A DNA stretch of 64,000 bases. It comes from Tetraselmis striata. Its lineage: Eukaryota; Chlorophyta; Chlorodendrophyceae; Chlorodendrales; Chlorodendraceae. The stretch lies in NCBI GenBank assembly GCA_006384855.1, contig VCJN01001218.1, positions 1 to 64,000 on the forward strand. Reading direction: 5' to 3'. This document shows, one piece after another, positions 1-12,096 of this stretch; the stretch's first letter is position 1, and each line of letters starts with the position of its first letter. The notes beneath the pieces were generated by a model. That model was given only the letters and a program-made list of their open reading frames with translations. It ran no database searches and was not told the origin of the DNA. The position numbers and the translations under genes were made by a program.

Positions 1-482
1 AGACCTTCCTCGGTGCGGCGCCTCTTACAGCTACAGCCGAGTGCGGCTCAACCATCCGCACACCTGCACATGGCGGCTCAATCAACCGCTTCATGTACCA
101 TCTCATCGATGCGTCATCCGGTTGTCACACTGCGTGTTACAACTGGTTCGCAACGACCGAGCTTCACGCGTGCACGTTACACGCGTGACAGGCGCTACAA
201 GCGCGAAGGGCGCGCGGGGCGGCCCTCTTACCTGAACCTAGCCCCGCACACCCGTACTGGTGCTGCTGCAGACCCGTCCAGCAACTACCGGCCAACCGCC
301 GGGAACCTAACCGCTGCTGCCGAGTACTTTGCAAACAGTAGTCGCCCCCTGGCACTCTGTCGGTAAGACGACGCACTTACGTAATTGACGAGCCCGAGGC
401 TGTCGCTCCATGGGCTGCTTCATTGCGATCTCGACTGCATGATGCTTTCGGCTGAGACGAGTTAGGACAGCGGACGCTCGAC
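1..482. other. Window start, no gene recognised
   Basis: I see no reading frame with family features here. The stretch directly precedes the tyrosine recombinase remnant and may be the left part of the same mobile element, but no terminal repeat is visible. Confidence 0.4.
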
Positions 483-1509
483 TTGCTCCCCAGCTCCCTC
501 ACCGCTCAGACACTCAAGAGTTACGCCGGCATACTCTCCCAGTTCGCGGAGTTCTGCCACGGACTCCGAGAACATCAGCCCGTTGGAGCGACTACTGCTG
601 CTGTCTTCCGGTACGTTGCCTGGATTGGTGAGCGAGGAGCTATGTCACTTCAACCCTACTTGTCTTCAATCAACAGGTTCTTCGAGCTGCACAACCTCGA
701 CCCAATCGCCAAGGACATCTTACACCTTACTGCAGCTAGGCGTGGGCTGATGTTGCGATAGCGCCGCCTGGAGGCCGCCCCTTTGCGAGTTCCTCTGTCT
801 GCTGATGCGGCTTACAGATTCGTCGAGAAGGCCGAGCTAATTATGTCTGCTCCCACCACGGAGTACCGGCACGACTTCCAAGCCCCCATGGCTTCGGTTG
901 TCAATTTCATGTTCTTTGCCAGGGGACTTACTGGCGTCTCCTGCCGAGTGCGGGATGTGCATGTCGACGATTATAACATTACCCTGCAGGTGTACCGCGA
1001 GAAAGGTCGCGCTGGCCGACGGGGACCCGACGACATGTGCGTGCTTCTCCTTCCGGTGGCAGAACACCCCCGAGTTCCACGCCTCATGCACCACTTCATC
1101 GACAACGTACAGCATGTCCCCCTTGTTACTCTTGCCTTGGCCGAAACAAACTTCTGGGCGACCACCCCAAGCGAGCAGTCAAAACCTTGGACCGCCGCTA
1201 CCATGTCGGACTGGCTGTCTACAGCCGTCCGTCTTGTCGGTGCTGCCCCTCCCGCCGACACTTCCTGGAGCTCACACAGCCTTCGCAAGGGGACAGCGTC
1301 TGCCGCTAATAACGCCATCGGAGCCCCTGTCCCACATTCGCTACCAAGGCGGCTGGGCCACTAACTCCGACGTCGTTCTGGAGTACATCGACCCCAACGT
1401 TCTTCCTTCACCTAGCGCGTGGTTCTTCTTTGGTCACATCTCGCCCCTCCGCCACTTCCAAGTCCTTCAGGACTCCGCAGCGGTGCCCTTCCCGGTGCCC
1501 CCTTCATGA
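483..1509 (+). pseudogene. Decayed tyrosine recombinase of a mobile element
   Basis: The reading frame resembles an integrase: a helical, SAM-like N-terminal half (483-758) is followed by a catalytic half. Catalytic landmarks are visible: an Arg-rich box I region (ARGLTGVSCRVRDV), box II HSLRKG (H-x-x-R), a GGW motif, and a candidate nucleophile Tyr in VLEYID (codon 1384-1386). The frame is broken twice. An in-frame TAG at 759-761 separates the halves, and a 1-base loss in a C run near 1325-1335 puts the GGW...Tyr segment in the next frame. Tyrosine recombinases in algal genomes occur in DIRS-like retroelements and Cryptons. I see no reverse transcriptase beside it, so the element class is undecided. 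It should be inactive. Confidence 0.75.
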
Positions 1510-4389
1510 CATGGCGCTATCCCTTCTCCGTCAATCCACCGCTCTCTCCGTTCGCTCATGACTGGCAAAAGCAGACTCAACTTTGACACGGTCTAAACTA
1601 GTTTATGGGGTTTCCTCCATTGACCTAACCGCTTTTTGGCTACAAGTGCTACTCAGTGGTACGGGAACTAGGCACCTGTTGTTGCGCCCTTTTTGGGTGC
1701 AGCACGGGTAGAAATAAAAGCAGCCATAACAATCGAGCCTGCCATCTTCAAGTTTTCGCTGCGTTACACGCAGCGCCCCCCCCCCCCCCCCCCCCCCCCC
1801 CCCCGACTCAACTTTGAAATGTCAAGTCGTCAATAATTTCGCTGATGGACGAATAATCCCGCGCGACAGGTACACGCACCGACTAGGGTGACTCCAGGGT
1901 ACTGTAGTCGCTCCAAGGTAAGGATTAGTCTCGATCCAGGGTATAGGCAGTCGCTTCAGGGCCGCACGAGCAGGACACCTGGTGCTCTTGGTACTGGTAC
2001 CGGTACGAGTAGTCGCTTACCAGGTACATTACGCCTTTCGACACGGGTGGACGAGACGGTGGACGGGTTCTAATCCCCCGGGAACGTGCCGTATGGGTTT
2101 AATTCACCCCGTCCACCTCGTTTTGCGGGCTGTGCTTTCGACACGGGTGCACGAGACTTTGGAGTGGACAGGGTGAAATGGCGAATCGGACCATGCGCGG
2201 TGACAAACTCGCCGGGATAGGATCGCCTACTGATGGCGCGAAAGAGATAGCGGCGGCGCAATCACCCGAACGGGGCGCCTTTTCATAGGCTGCCCTTGCT
2301 TCTCAACCGCCGTATCCTGAGGAACCGATGCGCGAGAACCTTCTGCATGCAGCGCGGACAAGCTCGCAGCCTGAGGGGACGAGCCGGTTTTAGGTGGCGC
2401 TTCCCGCGGCGGCGGCTCACTGGACACCGCGGACAGCCGCCGGACAGACTCGGTGAATGCGGCGACAACACTCCCGATTTCACCGCCCGCAAAGGGCGAG
2501 AATGCGATGGGGGCATCTTGAGACGGGCCAGCCATCTCAAGAATTTGGCGAGCGTAATAGACGGCGTGTGGTACGCGGCGACGGAAAGGAGTGCCCAAAA
2601 CTACCGAACTACAAGTTGAGCGGTCGTCTCGTAAGCGAGAGATCCGGGGTTAGAATCTTGGTCGATGTATTTCGGCAATATCGGCATGGCGTATATTTCG
2701 GCAATATCGGCCCAGGTTTACCCGGTTGATGCATTAGCCCTGGGGTTCGAATGAAGCAATGGTCTAAGGGTTATATGCCAGACCTACGATTGCAGTTGGC
2801 GCATGAGGTCAAGCGTTGGGGCGGCTACTTCGGCTGATGGCCCGGGGCAGACTTTACTTTTAGTCGCTTACCACAACATGTCGCGACTACAATAAGCAAC
2901 GACGGACGGATTAATCCCTTAGCGGCGTGTACACGTCATAATTACGCCGTAATGATGTCGTGATGGCGGATTACTCGCCGAACGGGTGAAAGCCGGTAAA
3001 AGGCAGTCTTGCTACACGTCAAAAACAAATAGTGGGTCTGATCTAAACTAGTTATGGGGTTTCCCAACAATTCAACTGTTCTAGTACGACCCGTACGGTC
3101 TGTTAGTTGGTGGTTTCAACCGGTTAAGTTACCCGTATAATCATGTTTCAGTACGGGCTGCCCCATCGCCCGCGAGCCATATGCGCTCCCGGCCGGGGAG
3201 CTACTTATACCAACAGCCACTAGCAACTCGCCTGCCATCTTCCGGCTCGTTGCCTTTGGCAGCGGCTTCGCGTAATTGTGCGTGGGAGGGTTGACGAGGT
3301 TGATCAAGTCCGCACCGATGTTCCTTTTTCCCGGTAGTGAGTCGCCGTGCCGCGCACATGCGCTGCATCATCAAGCACCGATGATAGACCATCCATATCA
3401 TCGCTGCGCCCAATCATACTCGGTAGATAGTGTGGTTTTCCCGACTCGTGCGCCCAAAGTCGTGTCCCGTTTCTACCTTGACTTTGCAGCTTGGACGTTT
3501 TGAGGTAGCGATCCGCACGGTATACGGAATTAGGGTTGGGGCGGTCTCCGTTGGGGGGGGGGGGGGGGGGGGGGCGTTAAACTTCAACACCCAAAGCCGA
3601 GTCGCAGTACGGGCTTCGGGTATAAGGAAGCACTAGCCGCCCCATCACTTTATACTAATACCGATACGTGCACCGATACACTGATACTTGCACCGATACA
3701 CACGTAGAGGGGTAGGAAAAGTGGAAAACACGGCCATGCACTCCCCTTCCAAGTTTTTGCGCGCTAGCATTCACTCATAGCATTCGAAGCATTCATTCAT
3801 TACAAGTCTACACGCGCTAGCAATCATTTTGTTGTACGGGGGCCGACGCAACTTCAAGAACGCATCCTTTAAGAACGCGCCACGCCCGTTTCGACTCAAA
3901 TCATTAACGAAATGATCACAGATACAATACGAATGTATGAATAACGCTGTGCCGGCGCCCCGATTTCTACATCAAATATTCACGTTCTTCAAAGTGCATC
4001 GGCACCCGTAAGAGTGTGAGGTCATCGCTAGCGAGTCCAATACTGGACGATGCGCGCTGGCAATGATTTTGACGTTGATGGGGTTTGGTGCGCTTATGAT
4101 TTCTTGGATGTCTTGGACGAGCTTTGTAACTCTATTGTCACGAGCACTGTCACTATTGATGGCCATACGAGTACGAGCGTTTGGCCATGCATATATTTTA
4201 CCTTTCCTGCTGGCAGAACTTTGCCAAAAAGTTAATCGTTTCCTGTTAATTGTCACTCAATTTGCCACTCAATTTGCCGCTCAATTAGCCACTCAATTTG
4301 TCACCCATCAATTGGCCATACAAGTACATGTTGTTTGGCGCAGCAAACATCCCAGCTCTAGGGCTTGCTAGGGTTTTTGGAATATGTAT
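1510..4389. other. Non-coding, mobile-element debris
   Basis: No convincing gene. It holds a long C tract (about 1776-1804) and a G tract (about 3555-3574). A short sequence recurs at about 1585-1612 and 3040-3065 (core CTAAACTAGTT[T]ATGGGGTTTCC). A second partial match (CTGCCATCTTC) lies at about 1740 and 3231, suggesting that two copies of one element's end flank this stretch. Short tandem motifs (GATACACTGATAC-like near 3660-3700; CACTCAATTTGCC-like near 4255-4300) are also present. Confidence 0.5.
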
Positions 4390-4602
4390 GATACCCTAGC
4401 ACCGTACGATACCCTAGCACCGCCCGGACATATGGTCACGCGCCTTTCCGCGTGCGCACCTGTCTCCCGGCCCGGGCGCTATGTTTCCACTCTCTTTCTG
4501 TCCATAGTCCCCGCAGCTCGAGCCCGGCTCGTTGCTTCCGCTGCTGTAAGATGCTCCGAGCACTTCTACTCACCATCACCTCCGCGGTTCAGCCGTTTAG
4601 GT
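4390..4602. repeat. Left copy of ~220-bp LTR-like direct repeat
   Basis: Starts GATACCCTAGCACCG and ends near CACCTCCGCGGTTCAGCCGTTTA. It matches 9773-10007 along nearly its whole length with scattered substitutions and a ~20-bp length difference. The two copies are in the same orientation and bracket the unrecognised ORFs at 5283-8108, the geometry of LTRs. I see no clear TG...CA termini, primer-binding site or target-site duplication, so an LTR identity is inference. Confidence 0.65.
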
Positions 4603-4784
4603 TATGGGGCCTCACACGTCACGTGGGCGCGAGCGGGGTGCATGGAGAAGTCCATGCGTTCGACGCACGTCCGGAGTCGTTCGAAAAATGGCCGAGGCGG
4701 CTGCCACAAGGGCGCCGAAAACAAGCCCACAACCGGCGGGGAATGCACGCTGAGCCTCCGGGGCCATTACACAACCCTTCCGAC

Positions 4785-5335
4785 ACCGTATCGGGGTTCC
4801 GCCTACCAGCCCAAGAGAGCCAGCCTCCGGGGCTGCGCTCAACATCATATGCCGTATCGGGGTTCCGCCTACCGGCCCGACAGAGCCATTCTCCGAGGCT
4901 GCGCTCTACGGACAAGTCTCCGGGACAAGTCACCGCTGTGCTTAGCTTTTAGATTTAGATTTAGATCCCCGCCGTACCCCGCGGACAACGACAACACATC
5001 AGTGGAGCGTTTCAGCGCGGAGTGAGTCGTTTAGCAGCCATCCATGATCGTCGCAGCAAGAACAACACGCGAGCCGCCCAGGCGCCTACCTGCCCAGGTC
5101 CCGCCTATCACGTCCCGCATGCCACCTTCGGCGGAGTGAACGACCGTTGTGGTGCCGCTAGCCACTCGTCGACCAAGCGTACATGAGCCAGTACGAGCGC
5201 TTCCAATATCGCAGCACGGATCTCCAGGCATGCCGATTACAAGCGGTCTACGTATCGGCAGCCCGGCTACGGCTACCCAGCCATGCCCTTACGTACCCAG
5301 GTCCCGCCTATCACATCCCGCATACCGGTCCCACT
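4785..5335. repeat. Short internal duplications
   Basis: Two tandem copies of a ~62-bp unit start at about 4790 and 4852 (both open CCGTATCGGGGTTCCGCCTACC). A second pair sits at about 5094 and 5296 (core CCCAGGTCCCGCCTATCAC). Both lie just inside the left LTR-like repeat and could be the element's untranslated leader. Confidence 0.6.
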
Positions 5336-6729
5336 TACTGGAAGCAACAACGTGGTGCTCTTGCCGCCGACGCTGGACCGCGTAGCGGGCATCCACTTCG
5401 TTGTGCAGTACTTTGTGTTTCGTTTAGTGCTTCGTTTTTCGTGCTCCGTGCTCTCATCACTTCTCACTTTCCAGCCGGCCCTTAACATCGGGCGAAATAC
5501 TGCGTATGTACTAAATCCGGGCGACCCGGCGCGCCTACTGGTACTGGTAGCGTGTTCGTCATGCGAAACGGTGGACCGTATGACGACCGGACGACCCACC
5601 ACCAGGCGAACTGCCGGCCTGCGCCCAAAGTGGCGTGAAGAGCATGCTTCTCTCCAGGAGGACACCACCACAGCCACCATGGACATCGACAGATCTGAGG
5701 AGCATGAGGACGCCGGGGCCGGCACTTTTCTTGCCGCGGTGAGGGGCGGCAAAGTACAACACCCAGCGATCCGCACGGTCGCAACTGCAAATTTTTTCGA
5801 AGGCACCCAACTCCCACCAGTAACCCGCCGCCACATACGTGTACTGCAACGCCCATCCCACCTGCTCCTCACCGGCATCCCTGCGGGCACGGACGACTCC
5901 ACCCATGTGGCCCTACTGTTCGTCGATTTGGTGGCCCAACATCAAGCTATGGACGAAGAGTCACGCGGCCGGACTGTGACGAACCTGATCCGCACCCTCA
6001 GCCCCAAAATCGGTGTCCAAATCCTACCGGCAGACGTCCGGGTGGTGACTCGCCGCCCTCCCAAACCCACCGCCGCTGACCCAACCGGATCGAGTGGCAC
6101 CATGCTTCCCACTACCACCGGGTCCGTCATCCTACGACTGGCCCGCCGAGAAACGGCCGCTAGCGTACGGCATACCCCATGGACGGGAGAGGGCGCAGCG
6201 ATCCTCGACCGCCAGGGACGCCGTTGTTCCACCCGCTTGCTCGGATCGCCGCACCTCGACGACATCGAGCGCCCAGTACACCAGGTGTGGCTCCGCTCCC
6301 CCTCGTTCAGAGGCCTCACGGAGGCCGACATGTGGCAGCACCTGGCGGAGGGCCTCCTCCCGGCGGCGTACGACCAACCCCAACCTGGCGAAGCGGCGGT
6401 AGACCAAACGGCGGAAACGCCAGCAGACACTTTGGCACGCGCCGAGAGCCGGGGCCGAGTACGAGGCCGACACCGACGCAGACGACGCCGTCATCTGCCC
6501 CCCGACTCGCACCCTATTGGCCCTTCTGGAGGTCTGCGAGGTGTGGAAGGCCCGCCGCTCGGCCGACTCGGTGCGACTCGAACTCCTTGATCCCGATGCA
6601 GCGCGCCTACTACAAGACGTGTGCCGCGATGCCGTACTGGCGCTGCCGTTTGGCGACCAGACGCAGGGCATGGCGGTGCTCCAAATCACGTCGAACACAG
6701 CGACGGACCCGCCAACCACCGCAAACTAG
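5283..6729 (+). pseudogene. Unrecognised element-encoded ORF, frameshifted
   Basis: A 435-codon frame runs from an ATG at 5283 to 6590. The likely true C-terminus continues in another frame (from about 6455, through an ALLEVCEVWKARR segment) to a stop at 6727-6729, so a frameshift near 6450 is probable. A later ATG at 5680 (MDIDRSEEHEDAG) opens a more protein-like region and may be the real start. The product is hydrophilic, with an acidic then basic/Arg-rich layout. I see no reverse transcriptase, protease, integrase or zinc-knuckle motif. Its place between LTR-like repeats suggests a gag-like or accessory protein, but that is inference and the function is unknown. Confidence 0.45.
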
Positions 6730-6732
6730 GGA

Positions 6733-8108
6733 GTGATGCCCCCAGCTCTGTCTAAGCTGTTCTTCCGATGCGCGCTGACGGATCGTGATAATCCGTCGCT
6801 TGCTCATCCGAAACATGCGTCGTGTACGCCGTCATCATATTTAGGGGTGATGCCCCCAGCTCTAAGCGATCTGCACCGGCCCCCTAGCCAACCTGGAGCT
6901 GCCAACGGTCGAGCAGCTAGCAGAGGCCATCGCAGCCACCATCAGCCAGCGTATCACCACACTCCGGAGTTGCAGCACGCTCAATGGCTGACGGACACCA
7001 TGAGGGCTGCTGGCGTCGAGATGCAGCAACACCACACCGAGCCGACACCGCTGCGAGTAGGGGACGACAATCTCTGCGCCATCTCCCTCGGCAAAGAGGA
7101 CGAGGAGTTCGCGGACACCATGCGTATGGCCGTGTCCCTTACCTCTCCTATCGCACTACTGCGGGTGGTACGCCTCAGAACCATCGTCATCTACCTCACG
7201 GAGTCAGAGTTCGATCCCTCGGAACTCCTCGTGCACCCCTTCAGCCAGACGGTCAGGGAAGCGGGAGAACTCGGCGGCAACACCGGCTACAACAAGCTCC
7301 GACGCACAGCGATGGGCATGCGCAAGAAGGCTCGGAAGACCCCTCCAGCATCCCTTGCCCTTCGGGCCGAACAACGCCCAATATACACTCTCACCCTGCA
7401 GATGACCGCCCACCACCACAGCATCATCGGCGGCACCCGCGGGACTGACAGAACGGCGCAGTGGCGTAAGGCAGTCTCGACAGCGTGCGGGAAGATCAAG
7501 GCCGCGCCAACTGAGGTATCTGCCGAGGGGCGACCTTCGGGCGCCACGCATACACCGCCACCAACAGGCCTAGCTCGACTGACACCACCATCGAACCCAA
7601 CAGCCCATATCGAACCCCAGACCCGCGACACCCCCCCCCCCCCCCCCATGAGGTCGAGCACATGATACAAAAGCGAGGAGCGGTCGCTGATGCCGTTGCA
7701 GCCATTGACCAGCGCCGAGCAGCAACGGAACACGCCCCCGGAGCAGCCCATCCAGCCTTTGCACCTACAGCCACAACCCCAGCAACAACCGCCACAACCG
7801 GAGAGCATGCGGATGACGAGGCAGAGCTTGAACTGAACTACGAGGAGTACGACAGCACCATGGACGTGGAAACCGCCCAGCATGGGGCAGCGGAGGCACC
7901 AAGTCTGCCTGACATCACCCTTGACTCCCCCCAGCGCTCAACTGTGCAACGCACATTCCGCGAAGGCACACCAGACGGCACCACAAAACGACTGATCGAG
8001 CTACAGCACCTCACCACCACAACCGCAGAGCTGCTTGCCCAGACCTCCCCAGCCAGCCAGCCAGCACTCGCGGCCGAACTGGCCAGACTCGCAGCGGAGT
8101 CACATTAA
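6733..8108 (+). pseudogene. Second unrecognised element-encoded ORF
   Basis: A 310-codon frame (6733-7665) meets a 148-codon frame (7662-8108) exactly at a C tract (7630-7647). The simplest reading is one protein of about 450 residues whose frame was broken by a length change in that tract. The N-terminal half looks globular (an acidic DNLCAISLGKEDEEF segment, then a hydrophobic VVRLRTIVIYL strand). The C-terminal half is low-complexity Thr/Ala/Pro with an acidic patch. No known domain is recognised. Together with 5283-6729 it forms the coding content of the LTR-like element. Confidence 0.45.
6734..6864. repeat. 17-bp direct repeat bracketing ~95 bp
   Basis: GTGATGCCCCCAGCTCT occurs at about 6734-6752 and again at about 6847-6864, with unrelated sequence between. 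This is the pattern left by a small insertion with duplicated target, or by a local duplication. It lies at the junction of the two unrecognised ORFs. Confidence 0.7.
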
Positions 8109-9772
8109 CTGCGCAACCCACGGCGCCACTCGATCCAGCTCGAACACCACCCCCACCACCCCCTCCCAACAGGCAAGGGCAAGGCAGCCACGTCTGCCAA
8201 GCACAAGAAGAAGCAGCCCAGGGGTCGTAGCCACTCAGGCGGCACCACCCGCAACCGCAGCAGGAGCAAGCCGCACCTCTCTGGCACTCACGCCTCCGAC
8301 AGCGAATGTGAAACGGACGACAAAGCAGCCCAGCCATCTCGCAGCTCGCATGAGTAACCATCGTGCGACCCATAGTAACAACGAACAGACCAGCTGCCTC
8401 AAGAACACCGGCCATTCCTAACCCCTGTGCACGGCGCGCAGCTACTCAGACATCACACACTAATGACAACACCGCCCAAAACACAGGACACCCCATCGCA
8501 GATTACCACAACCTCCACATACAACAAATACTCACGGCCGTGAAGGAGGGCATCGCAGCTCCCACAAATCCTACTAGCCGGCTCATGGGTGGATAAATAC
8601 TAAGCAACACTTTGCTATTCCGGTCAGCCCCCTTCCCCCATCTCACCTTACTAGTTGTAGGCGGGACGCTCCGGCTGCCTAAGCTTATCTGCTAAGCTCT
8701 GAATGGGATAGGCATGACCTAGGTAGAGACAGCATGGGGGCGTTGCTGTCCTAGCTACAGCCCGCTGGAGGGAGAAGGGGCTTGGGCACACAAGAGGAAG
8801 GCCGGTAGTTTGAGCTGTAATTACACCTAGTGTTCCCTACCATGGTTAGAGTTAGCAGGTCCTAAGAACAACTCAGTATGGGCCAGTGGAAGCAGCAGAT
8901 TAGCATGTGTAATCAATTTCAATTTGCTTCGTGCTTCATACAGCGGCAGCATATCGCCACAGGGCGACTTCTCCGCGTGCCGCGTGGCGAGAACGCGCAT
9001 CTACGACACCGTGCTCGTGGATCCTATGGGCGGCCGCTGCGACGAACCTTGCGCCTACTGCGCCGATCTTCATGGCCAACCCGACGCACAAGAGGCCGCG
9101 TTGAATCTAGAGCCTCGGCTCTAGAGACCGCGGTGCCCCTCCCTGATATATTCCCGAATCGCGCCCTTCGCTCGACGGCTGCAACGAGCAGCGATGACGA
9201 CGGCGACAAGGCCGGCCACTGCGGCGGCTGGGCGTGCGGGAACACCAACTTTCGCGCCGCGCCCGACGGCTGCTACTGCTGTAAGTTGCATCATCGGCAG
9301 CGCAATGGCGACCGCGAGGAGGGCGAGTGCACTATCCGGATCAGCAGCGCGCCTATATGAGCAGTCCAATATTGGGTGCCGGCAGCGAAGCTACGAGCAG
9401 CCCGCGCCTATGAGCAGCCCGGATACGAGCAGCCCAACTACGAGCAGCCTGCGTATGAGCTGCCTGGGCTCCCCCGACTGCGTTGGCCATCTGCCCTTAT
9501 TTGGCATGGAGGCGACCGTGCGCGATGGGGCTAGCGTCGCCGATGAGGCAACAAACTCACCGACTGCGCTACTACGATGGCGGCCAAGCAGCCAGTCATA
9601 GGTGGCATGACGACGAGTCGCACAAGAACATATGTAGGGTTAGTAGTCGCTACAATACAAATGCTAGGGATTGCTCAGTGCCAGATTCCACTGATGTTCC
9701 AATTGCACGCAGCGGGCATCAGTGAACTGCAGACCTCCGTGTGCAATTGAGGTGGGTTTTGGGGAACTGCCT
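8109..9772. other. Non-coding or unknown, includes a short tandem repeat
   Basis: Nothing recognised with confidence. A frame at 8878-9360 contains Cys-rich bits (GHCGGWACGN, CYCCK), and another frame has CDEPCAYC, but these are in different frames and match no family I know. At about 9393-9450 a 13-15-bp unit (TACGAGCAGCC and variants) is repeated five or six times. Confidence 0.4.
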
Positions 9773-10007
9773 GATACCCTAGCACCGTTCGATACCCACC
9801 ACCGCCCGGACACATAGTCACGCGCCTTTCCACGCGCGCACATGTCTCCCGGCCCGGCGCGTGCCCATATCCCGGCCCGCCGGGCGCTCTGTTTCCACTT
9901 TCTTCCTGTCCACAGTCCCGCCCGCAGCTCAAGCCCGGCTCGCCGTGCCCACTGTAAGATTATCCGAGCACTTTTACTCGCCATCACCTCCGCGGTTGAG
10001 CCGTTTA
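9773..10007. repeat. Right copy of LTR-like direct repeat
   Basis: Matches 4390-4602 in the same orientation (CACGCGCCTTTCC, GTCTCCCGGCCC, ATCACCTCCGCGGTT and others shared). It closes a unit of about 5.6 kb counting both repeats. Confidence 0.65.
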
Positions 10008-12096
10008 AGGGTGTTGTCGAGTAGCATGTGCGCGCGAGCGAGCGTGCGTGGTTGTGGCGATGCATGAGTAGGTCGCAGAAGCTAGCGCCGAGAGCGCTAC
10101 AATATTCATTCAGCCTATGGACAGGTAACGACGGGTGCATGTGTTGATGTTGTGAAACGGTTACACATTGGACGTGCCATGCGTATTGATGCATCACTCT
10201 CCATATTGGACGTGGCATGGTTATTGACATCTCGACGGGTATATCTCGTTTTCAGCGAAGTCGTTTGACGGGTGGACAATGACGTTTGACTGGGGCATCC
10301 ATATCGACTTGCATATGGTGATGGATGTGAACTCGAGAAGGACGTTCCCTAGCATGTCGTTAAAGGTCACATGTCTAGCTACTTGGGTGTGTCTAACAAG
10401 CTTACCATGTCGACCGATGACAATAAGGTGAGTGAGGAGATGATCGCGTATAACCTTAGGGACTCGGACATCGTTGTGGAGGTGGACAAGCGAATGCACG
10501 TGTCTACGTCCTTGCTATCGGTTGGACGGCACATGGGTTCGAATGGACGTGCGGCATGACTATGGCCAACAACCCGTCCTAGATGTGAAGGCCATCACGG
10601 GGTCCCCTTGGGCATTCTCAAGTTTTGGGGTCCCCTGGACATTCGAAGGCAAAGCACTACTGCGGGCGGCATGCAAGGGGCTGGGAGTGGGGGGATACAA
10701 GCTTTCCGTGAACCCCTGCCAATTTCGGCTCAGGGTATAATAACTGCCTGCGCGACCTTGTTGGCATAACCAGACTCTACTTTGAAACTCTTTAAAAAAT
10801 ATGGCCAAATTGCCACAGCGACTAATTCTCCTTAATACTGCGCTGGTGTACGAGCAATATTATTTGGCAAATAAGTGGCAACGAGTGGCGGTATAAGTGG
10901 CAATAACCCCTTCATCATCCCACGGGGCCCCGGCCCACGGCACGTGATGATGAGCTGCGGCCCGTAGTACTTTGCCTTCGCCCGACTCTTCCCCGTGCCT
11001 GGTAGTGTGATAGCGAGCTAGCGCCAAACCCATCAAGCTGGCGGCAGCAGGCGACGCGACGTCGACATGGCTAACTGCAAACAGTCGCTATCGCCATCTT
11101 AAGGCCAACCTCACTCAGCGCGCGGAGTTCTTGCGGCTGACTGCGAGGCCACACACATACCGCGCCCTCTCGGGGTGTTTCTCTGCCGCGAGATCCTTCG
11201 CGAGGTCCAAAGCGCGTGAGCAGGCCGCCAGGCTGTAGGAGCAACTTCCTCTGGCGCCCCGAGGTGTTTGCAAGTCACAACAGTAGCCGCAAGCGGAACC
11301 AGTGCTGGTACAAGTACGGGTATTTTTCAGGACAATCCGTAATACTCTCGTGTGAAATCTGCATTGTCACGTGATCAGCTGTTTCAACAACTGCACTGGC
11401 AGCGCTGCTGGCCCCTCGTGCCCTGCCCTGGTGCCTCGAGCGTGTGGAGTCGCCGCGTCGCTTGGGTCACCGCGGCAGCGCCGCCTGTAGAGGCCACCGT
11501 TGCGGGGTCGGGTTTCGTCGCCCTCCGCCGCCGCCCGCGGGCTTGGTCGTACCCGCTGCGGCGCAACTACCCTGCTCGCTGCACTACTGCCATCGACGTA
11601 CTACTACGGCTGGTACCAGTACGGATCCTTGAGCTCATCTATATTTCGTTCCCGTGCCTATCGCAGCCGCTTCGCCAGACGGCTGACACCACACCAGCGC
11701 GGCGACCTTTCCCCCTCTGGATAGCACGCGGCTTTCAGGGCCAGCCCGTCACAGCAGCCCTATTACACCACCGAGGCGGGTGCGGGAGTGGTAGTAGTCG
11801 CAGTGGCTCCGGGTACGCGGTACAGGTACTCGTTCTCCACTACGAGAACGCAGCACGTACCATAATCGTCCGACCACCTTGCTCATCCCTCGTACGCCTC
11901 TCCGTACATTATCACGCGCTCGCGTTGCGGGGTGAGGATTAGGTCTGCCCCACCCGTCCGATCCCCTCCCTCTCTCCGGCACCTGACCGACACGCTGCGG
12001 CCGTGCCTGCACAGGCGCCACCTGCGGACTTCAGGGCTCCCGGACAAGTCTCAGGTTCGGTGACTGCTGGCGGGGACCCCCGGCGATCCCGCAGGG
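10008..12096. other. Intergenic; no gene recognised
   Basis: The left part is less GC-rich and shows no conserved frame. An open frame at 11352-11942 is long (196 codons) but lacks recognisable composition or motifs and is probably chance in GC-rich DNA. The last few hundred bases should include the promoter and 5' UTR of the RING gene. An in-frame stop at 12061-12063 shows that the RING frame is not open further upstream. Confidence 0.5.

Noticed and set aside
2615..2665. tRNA-like arm (GGGGTTAGAATCTTGG) after a short stem
   Set aside because: The T-loop lacks TTCGA, and no acceptor stem or D-arm could be paired; at most a decayed tRNA-derived repeat.
8878..9360. 160-codon Cys-containing frame as a gene
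   Set aside because: The Cys clusters lie in different frames, there is no known spacing pattern, and it sits in repeat-rich element DNA.
11352..11942. 196-codon frame upstream of the RING gene
   Set aside because: No motif, overlapping frames are equally open, and composition is that of GC-rich non-coding DNA.
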